DNA of 44,917 nt, taken from Gemmobacter sp964439015. Its GTDB lineage: Bacteria > Pseudomonadota > Alphaproteobacteria > Rhodobacterales > Rhodobacteraceae. The translations under genes and the position numbers were made by a program. Shown here piece by piece: positions 40,657-44,917 of the stretch; positions within the stretch are counted from its first letter, which is position 1; each line of letters begins with the position of its first letter. The notes under the pieces were generated by a model. That model ran no database searches. It was not told the origin of the DNA and saw nothing but the letters and a program-made list of their open reading frames with translations. The stretch lies in assembly GCA_964439015.1 (NCBI GenBank), contig CAYTMV010000016.1, positions 1 to 44,917 on the forward strand. Reading direction: 5' to 3'.

Positions 40657-41463
40657 ATGAACAAGGACGGACGCACCACAAGGGATGGCATTCGCCTGCA
40701 TGACCCGGCCGATTTCGCCGGGATGCGTGCCGCCGGTCGTGTTGCGGCCGAGATCCTTGATGCGGTGATCCCATTGGTGCAGGTGGGCACGACCACCGCC
40801 GACATCGATGCCTTCATCACCGAAGAGGTGCGTCGCCGAGGCGTGATTTCGGCGACGATCGGCTACAAGGGCTATCGCCATGCCTCCTGCATCAGCGTGA
40901 ACCATGTGGTCTGCCACGGCATCCCCGGCGCCAAGGTGCTGGCAGATGGCGACATCCTGAACATCGACGTCACGGTGATTGTGGATGGCTGGTATGGCGA
41001 CACCTCGCGGATGTATGTCGCCGGCAACCTGCCCCGAAAAGCCGAGCGTCTGATCGAGGTCACCCATGAAGGGCTGATGCGCGGCATCGCCGCGGTAAAG
41101 CCCGGCAATACCTTCGGCGACATCGGCCACGCCATCCAGTCGTATGTCGAGGCCAACCGCATGTCGGTGGTGCGCGATTTCTGCGGCCACGGCTTAGGCC
41201 GCGTGTTCCACGCACCGCCCAATGTCCTGCATTACGGCCGCCCCGGCTCGGGCCCGGTGCTGGAGGAAGGCATGTTCTTCACAATCGAGCCGATGGTCAA
41301 TCTCGGTCGGCCAGAAACCAAGGTTCTGGCGGATGACTGGACCGCCGTCACCCGCGACAAATCCCTGTCGGCACAATACGAACACTCCATCGGCGTCACC
41401 GCCGAAGGCTGTGAGATCTTCACCCTCTCGCCGGCCGACCGGTTCTTCAAGACCTGGGCCTGA
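40657..41463 (+). CDS. map: Type I methionine aminopeptidase
   Basis: Map removes the initiator methionine from new proteins. The 268-residue product has SCISVNHVVCHGIPG near residue 80, the metal ligands in DILNIDVTVIVDGWYGDTSRMYVAG (two Asp), HGLGRVFHAPPNV (His), MFFTIEPMVNLG (Glu) and YEHSIGVT (Glu). The catalytic His is in CHGIPG. The set is complete and the length is normal. I chose the ATG at 40657, with AAGGGAC about nine bases upstream, over longer in-frame starts that overlap the CinA-like gene. It is convergent with msrB, with the large inverted repeat between them. Confidence 0.96.
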   Translation: MNKDGRTTRDGIRLHDPADFAGMRAAGRVAAEILDAVIPLVQVGTTTADIDAFITEEVRRRGVISATIGYKGYRHASCISVNHVVCHGIPGAKVLADGDILNIDVTVIVDGWYGDTSRMYVAGNLPRKAERLIEVTHEGLMRGIAAVKPGNTFGDIGHAIQSYVEANRMSVVRDFCGHGLGRVFHAPPNVLHYGRPGSGPVLEEGMFFTIEPMVNLGRPETKVLADDWTAVTRDKSLSAQYEHSIGVTAEGCEIFTLSPADRFFKTWA

Positions 41464-41514
41464 GGCCTGGCTGTGCGGCCTCCGCGGGGGCGCTTCGCCC
41501 CCCGCACCCCCAGA

Positions 41515-41566
41515 GGGTATTTCCGTCATGATGAACAACACTCACTTCATCATGACCCAAATACCC
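41515..41566. repeat. 52-base interrupted palindrome between map and msrB (REP-like/bidirectional terminator)
   Basis: The arms are 41515-41535 and 41546-41566 around a 10-base loop (CAACACTCAC). GGGTATTT pairs with AAATACCC and GTCATGATGAA with TTCATCATGAC, with a symmetric CC/CC internal loop. GC-rich hairpins flank both sides (about 41482-41503 and 41567-41589). Similar GC hairpin plus GTATTT motifs are, from memory, frequent intergenic repeats in Rhodobacterales. Confidence 0.8.
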
Positions 41567-41596
41567 CGGGGTCCGGGGCCGCGCCCCGCTCCGCCC

Positions 41597-42034
41597 TCAG
41601 TCAATCAGGGACAGCCATTCTCCATATCCCTCTGCCTCCATGCGGTCTTTGGGAATGAAACGCAGGCTGGCGGAGTTGATACAATAGCGCATCCCGCCCA
41701 GCGCATGCGGCCCATCAGGGAACACATGGCCCAGATGACTATCGCCATGAGCTGAGCGCACCTCGGTGCGGATCATGCCATGGGTGGTATCGCGCAGTTC
41801 GACCACATGCGCGGGCTCGACAGGTCTTGCAAAGGCTGGCCAACCGCAACCGGAATCGAATTTGTCGCGCGAGGAGAAGAGCGGCTCGCCCGAAACCACA
41901 TCGACATAGAGGCCAGGGGCGAACAGATGGTCATAAGCGCCAGAGAATGGCCGCTCTGTGCCGTTTTCCTGGGTCACACGGTATTGCTCGGGTGTCAGCC
42001 GGGCCAATGCCTCGGCAGTCTTTTCATATTTCAT
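41597..42034 (-). CDS. msrB: Peptide-methionine (R)-S-oxide reductase, non-zinc type
   Basis: MsrB repairs methionine R-sulfoxide in proteins. The 145-residue protein has GTERPFSGAYDHLFAPGLY, the SGCGWPAF segment, GDSHLGHVFPDGP and the catalytic-Cys segment RYCINSASLRF. Only these two cysteines (in SGCGW and RYCIN) are present. The two CxxC pairs that bind zinc in many MsrBs are missing (YVDVVSGEPLF in place of the first). It is the converging partner of map; a 54-base gap separates its start from the upstream gene. Confidence 0.95.
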   Translation of the reverse strand: MKYEKTAEALARLTPEQYRVTQENGTERPFSGAYDHLFAPGLYVDVVSGEPLFSSRDKFDSGCGWPAFARPVEPAHVVELRDTTHGMIRTEVRSAHGDSHLGHVFPDGPHALGGMRYCINSASLRFIPKDRMEAEGYGEWLSLID

Positions 42035-42088
42035 CAGCTACCTCCGGTTCGACAGACAGATAGCCGTGTTGCGGGGGCTGTCCAGCCG

Positions 42089-42466
42089 TCAGCGCGCAGT
42101 TTCGACGCAGTGGCGCCGGAAGGCACGTTTCAGCATGTCCAGTTCGGCACGCAGCAGGTCGACCTCGGCGCGGATGTCGTCCTCCAGCGCGACACCGGTG
42201 ACGATGGTAAACTGTGCCAGCGTTTCCTCCGAGCCGGCAAGGCGGAAGAGGAAGGTCTGCGTGCCTTCGGTCAGAGCCGCCGCGGGGATCGGCAGGCGCA
42301 CCGCCCATTGGCCGGGCTGTCCGGGGATCTCGGCCAGTTGCATCCCGTCCAGCCGCTGTTGCTGATGCCAGACCTCCAGCGCCGGCGGATTGCCCTCGGC
42401 GCGCAGCACGCCTTCCCAAACTCCGGCGCGCATGCGTGTTTTGGTCAGAACGGTGTCAGCCATCAT
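42089..42466 (-). CDS. Conserved hypothetical protein, beta-rich with helical C-terminus
   Basis: I do not recognise this protein. It has 125 residues from the ATG at 42466, which overlaps GGGA of its RBS and lies just after the upstream stop; the ATG at 42463 is equally possible. The first two thirds are beta-rich (GVWEGVLRAEG, ALEVWHQQQRLDGMQLAEIPG and GQWAVRLPIPAAAL), resembling a small beta-sandwich. The last 35 residues (LEDDIRAEVDLLRAELDMLKRAFRRHCV) form a charged helix with heptad-like leucines, so a coiled-coil dimer is likely. It has no signal peptide or membrane segment. Its close coupling to the DUF6478-like gene suggests a shared job. Confidence 0.75.
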   Translation of the reverse strand: MMADTVLTKTRMRAGVWEGVLRAEGNPPALEVWHQQQRLDGMQLAEIPGQPGQWAVRLPIPAAALTEGTQTFLFRLAGSEETLAQFTIVTGVALEDDIRAEVDLLRAELDMLKRAFRRHCVETAR

Positions 42467-42470
42467 TCCC

Positions 42471-43244
42471 TCACAGGTCGGCGCGCGGACGGCGCGACAG
42501 GGTGACATCGCGCAGGATGATCTGGTTCATCTCGGGCCCCTCGAAGATCAGATCGACCCAAAGGCGTTCAACACGTTTTTCGTTCATCCGTGAATAGGCC
42601 AGATCGAATTCGACCATGACCTCCTCGGCCTGCAACGGCACCTCGCGCACGATCTGTTCGACGTTGGGGCCGTGCTTGATGTTCAAGCGGGCAAAGATTT
42701 CCAGCGGCTTTTCCATTTCGACGATCAGGTCGAGCCGGATGATATGCTTGAGACGCAAGCCCGCCACCGCCTCGGGCGGCAGGTCGATGACGAGCGACAG
42801 GAACGAGCCATCGAAACGGAACACATCCATCCGGAACCCGAAGGGCGCCAGATCGGCTTCGCGCGTGTTGCGGATCTGGCGAACCGTCAATTCGGACCGG
42901 CGGCAATCGTGGAAGACGGTCGCGCCATCACAGACCGTCTGGCGTGAGGGGACCGAAGCAAATCCCGGCACCGGGATCTCACCCTTCCAGAGATCGGGCC
43001 GCCAGACCCAATCGGCCCCCATGGGCCTGCGCAGGGCGTTGGAGCCGATCACCGGCAGGCTGAGGCGATAATCGGCGTCATGGATCACCCGATCCAACTG
43101 CCGGCGGACCTGCCGCGCCCGGACCCGCAGGTCGCGCAGTTTTTCTACCGGCAGGGCTGCGCTGTTGTCGGCATAACGCTGCCAACGGCGCAGAAAGCGC
43201 CGCTGCGTCACCTGATCCAGAAAGGAGTCGATCCTGCTGCCCAT
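42471..43244 (-). CDS. DUF6478-like conserved protein
   Basis: This 257-residue protein begins MGSRIDSFLDQVTQRRFLRRW and has a long middle with VIGSNALRRPMGADWVWRPDLWKGEIP, then FHDCRRSELTVRQIRNTREADLAPFG. The C-terminal half is beta-rich (LSLVIDLPPEAVAGLRLKHI and VMVEFDLAYSRMNEKRVERLWVDLIFEGP). From memory this matches a Rhodobacterales family named DUF6478; the function is unknown. It has no signal peptide. It is the first of two coupled genes, with an AT-rich 136-base leader (43245-43380) that separates it from the lipoprotein gene. Confidence 0.75.
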   Translation of the reverse strand: MGSRIDSFLDQVTQRRFLRRWQRYADNSAALPVEKLRDLRVRARQVRRQLDRVIHDADYRLSLPVIGSNALRRPMGADWVWRPDLWKGEIPVPGFASVPSRQTVCDGATVFHDCRRSELTVRQIRNTREADLAPFGFRMDVFRFDGSFLSLVIDLPPEAVAGLRLKHIIRLDLIVEMEKPLEIFARLNIKHGPNVEQIVREVPLQAEEVMVEFDLAYSRMNEKRVERLWVDLIFEGPEMNQIILRDVTLSRRPRADL

Positions 43245-43380
43245 GTTACTGTTTTGCTTTTATATACAATCGCGGCGCGATGTCGGCATTTGATCCGATA
43301 TGGAGACGATTCGACTATTGCGAGAAACCGTTAAGATTGTCACCCCGTCAGGGTCAATCCTCAGTCGAAAATCGACATTT

Positions 43381-43986
43381 TTATCCTGAGGTTGCGCTAT
43401 TGGCCCGGCGCATGGCTGCCAGGAACGCCTTTAGCAGCGCCTGGCCTTCGGCCGGGTCCAGCCCGTCTGCCGCGGGGCCGGCCACCGTCAGCGTCACCAA
43501 TCGTCCCCGCAGCGCGGTGACAGCGCGCCATCGCTCGGGTTGAATCGCGCTGTCGGCGCCATTTTTTGCACCGCGGTCGGCAAAGCGCACCAGCGCCGCG
43601 CCATCCAGCGCCACGCGCTCGGACACCGAGACATCAGCGGCGCGTCCACGCGCACTCAGCGCCGCGCGCCCCTCTTCCGAGGCAAAGAATTCAAGCATCT
43701 CGGCCTCTGCCCCTGCGACGCCCAGCCCCGATTGCGGCCCGCCCAGCGCCGCGGTCAGCACCGCAGGCGACGATCCCGGCGAGGTGGCACAGCGCCCGAT
43801 CAGCACGATTGCGGTATCCTCCCGCTCGGTCACGCCATCCGGGGCGATGCAGTATCCGGGCGGTGGCGCCACGACCAACGCCCCTCCCAGCACCGGCTGG
43901 CGGCGCAGCGGCGCCGTCAGGTCGCCGAGGGGCGCCACACAGGCCGACAAGGCCAGAAACAGGGATGTTGCCACAAATTTTCGCAT
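43381..43986 (-). CDS. Predicted lipoprotein of unknown function
   Basis: The product is 201 residues from the ATG at 43986. I chose this start because it gives a lipoprotein signal (MRKFVATSLFLALSACV, lipobox LSAC with Cys16), while the longer frame to 44085 runs into the divergent sulfotransferase leader. The mature protein should be lipid-anchored to a membrane. Features: GYCIAPDG and LIGRCATSP (possible disulfide), a Gly/Ala-rich body and LVTLTVAGPAADGLDPAEGQALLKAFLAAMRRA, typical of small periplasmic domains in Rhodobacterales. I cannot name its role. Confidence 0.78.
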   Translation of the reverse strand: MRKFVATSLFLALSACVAPLGDLTAPLRRQPVLGGALVVAPPPGYCIAPDGVTEREDTAIVLIGRCATSPGSSPAVLTAALGGPQSGLGVAGAEAEMLEFFASEEGRAALSARGRAADVSVSERVALDGAALVRFADRGAKNGADSAIQPERWRAVTALRGRLVTLTVAGPAADGLDPAEGQALLKAFLAAMRRANSATSG

Positions 43987-44083
43987 CCCTCTCGCATAAT
44001 GCGCCACCCGCCCGCGGGCAAGCGGGATTGCCAGCGCAGGCGTTCCGTGCCAATCCCCGCGCAAACCCCGGATGGAGGCCGCC

Positions 44084-44839
44084 ATGCAGGACGACGTGAA
44101 CCTCGTGATCTTCGAGCCCGCGCGGATCTTCTATGTTCTGACGCCGAAATGCGGCTCGTCCAGCATGGTCAACATCTTCCTGACCATGGCCGGTTTCGAT
44201 CCGCGTGACCGCGAAATCCGCAAGTTGGCCTGGGCCGCCAGCGCAGATGGCAGGCTGGCCGCCCGTGGCCTGCATATCAGCCGGCTGGACACCAATGCCG
44301 TTCTGGCCGCGCGCGACCGCCACCCCGATTTTACTTGCCTGGCCAATATCCGCGATCCCTATGACCGGATCCTCTCCAACTACAACAACAAGCTGAACCG
44401 CTATACCAAGGCCCATGCCCGCGGCATCTATTGGTATGGCAAGCTGCGGCAGTTTCTGGAGGGGCCAAAATCCTGGCCGCTGGTCAATCGTGGCAACGCC
44501 CATATGCAGGCCCGCATCAGCTTTGAGCAGATGCTGGAAGGGCTGGAGCGCCATGGCGTCGGCTTCGACAGCCACTATGCCCTGCAATGCGAGCTGCTGG
44601 CGCTGGACCGCATCCGCTATGACCGGCTTTTCCGGCTGGAGACGCTGGATGCGGATTTTCGCGCCGCCATGCAGGGTTATGGCATTCCGTCCGAGATGCT
44701 GGACCGGGTGCAGGCCATGCCGCGCAACAACCGCACCCAGAACGACGGTCGCGCCGATCCGCGCATGACACCGCGCGCCAAAGAGATCATCGCCCGGCTT
44801 TACGCGCGGGATTTCGCGGCGCTGGGCTACCCGCTGTAA
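44084..44839 (+). CDS. Sulfotransferase family 2 protein
   Basis: The product is 251 residues. I chose the ATG at 44084 with GGAGG five bases upstream; an ATG four codons earlier overlaps that site. IFYVLTPKCGSSSMVNIFLTMAG (about 15-37) is a PAPS loop of the PKxGSSS kind, and LANIRDPYDRILSNYNNKLNRY (about 85-106) is the 3'-phosphate motif RDPxDRxxSxY of carbohydrate-type (family 2) sulfotransferases. Acceptor is unknown. It is divergent from the lipoprotein gene and followed by another gene after 68 bases. Confidence 0.88.
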   Translation: MQDDVNLVIFEPARIFYVLTPKCGSSSMVNIFLTMAGFDPRDREIRKLAWAASADGRLAARGLHISRLDTNAVLAARDRHPDFTCLANIRDPYDRILSNYNNKLNRYTKAHARGIYWYGKLRQFLEGPKSWPLVNRGNAHMQARISFEQMLEGLERHGVGFDSHYALQCELLALDRIRYDRLFRLETLDADFRAAMQGYGIPSEMLDRVQAMPRNNRTQNDGRADPRMTPRAKEIIARLYARDFAALGYPL

Positions 44840-44907
44840 GCGCCGACGTTGCAATTGCGCCACCCTGCCGCTATTTCGAGGCGGCAACGGCCAGGAGGGT
44901 TTGTCGG

Positions 44908-44917
44908 ATGAACTGGA
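44908..44917 (+). CDS. Start of a further gene (partial)
   Basis: An ATG at 44908 has AGGAGGG eight bases upstream, after a 68-base gap, and reads Met-Asn-Trp before the window ends. The product cannot be judged. Confidence 0.5.

Noticed and set aside
43366..43378. Palindrome GTCGAAAATCGAC followed by ATTTTT as a terminator
   Set aside because: The T run is on the plus strand, where no gene ends; for the minus-strand lipoprotein gene it lacks a T run and the stem is short.
1..44917. Search for tRNA, rRNA, CRISPR, transposase, integrase or prophage genes
   Set aside because: No cloverleaf-like sequence, repeated spacer pattern or recombinase motif was seen in any gap or frame.

Overview
This 45 kb window is GC-rich, densely coded bacterial DNA. 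Its gene content and order point to an alphaproteobacterium of the Rhodobacterales (Rhodobacter/Paracoccus-like). The histone-deacetylase-like gene, xseB, ispA and dxs run together, there is a Rhodobacterales-type DUF6478-like gene, and many genes overlap by ATGA or TGATG junctions. The exact genus cannot be read by eye. No rRNA, tRNA, CRISPR array, insertion sequence or integrase was seen, and no gene-free stretch exceeds about 200 bases.

Region 1 (1-9994) is the right part of a hybrid polyketide/nonribosomal peptide cluster. It holds the end of a type I PKS module (post-AT linker, ketoreductase, dehydratase, carrier protein, thioesterase), a family 2 glycosyltransferase, a 1493-residue NRPS and a Sfp/EntD-type phosphopantetheinyl transferase. 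The NRPS has an N-terminal formyltransferase with its catalytic triad, a condensation-domain remnant, and a glycine-like adenylation domain interrupted by a luciferase-like flavin monooxygenase. The layout suggests that the NRPS is the loading module (formyl transfer, no working condensation domain, no release domain) and that the PKS is the terminating one (it carries the thioesterase). The PKS reading frame is broken, or split into two genes, inside the dehydratase.

Region 2 (10085-20418) is mostly housekeeping: a small membrane protein, a soluble lytic transglycosylase, dapA, a histone-deacetylase-like amidohydrolase, xseB-ispA-dxs (isoprenoid precursors), a fragment of an Mrr-type restriction enzyme, an SDR-family epimerase, AMP nucleosidase and an HU protein.

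Region 3 (20450-37034, all minus strand) is a surface-glycan locus. rfbB, rfbD and rfbA make dTDP-4-keto-6-deoxyglucose and the reductase of the rhamnose path. An FdtA/QdtA-like ketoisomerase and an FdtB/QdtB-like aminotransferase would carry that intermediate to a dTDP-3-amino-3,6-dideoxyhexose. A giant 1884-residue protein with several glycosyltransferase domains, an 824-residue GT2-GT4 fusion, a hexapeptide acyltransferase, a GNAT acetyltransferase and three sulfotransferase-fold proteins would assemble and decorate the glycan. A fourth sulfotransferase lies at 44084. rfbC is not in the window.

Region 4 (37233-44917) returns to general genes: a LysR regulator, an OmpA-like protein, a GNAT protein, a CinA-like protein, methionine aminopeptidase, MsrB, two uncharacterised proteins, a lipoprotein, a sulfotransferase and the first codons of another gene. 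Notable non-coding structures are a LysR terminator buried in the end of the convergent OmpA gene, a 52-base inverted repeat between map and msrB, and a 13-base-pair stem just before the HU gene.
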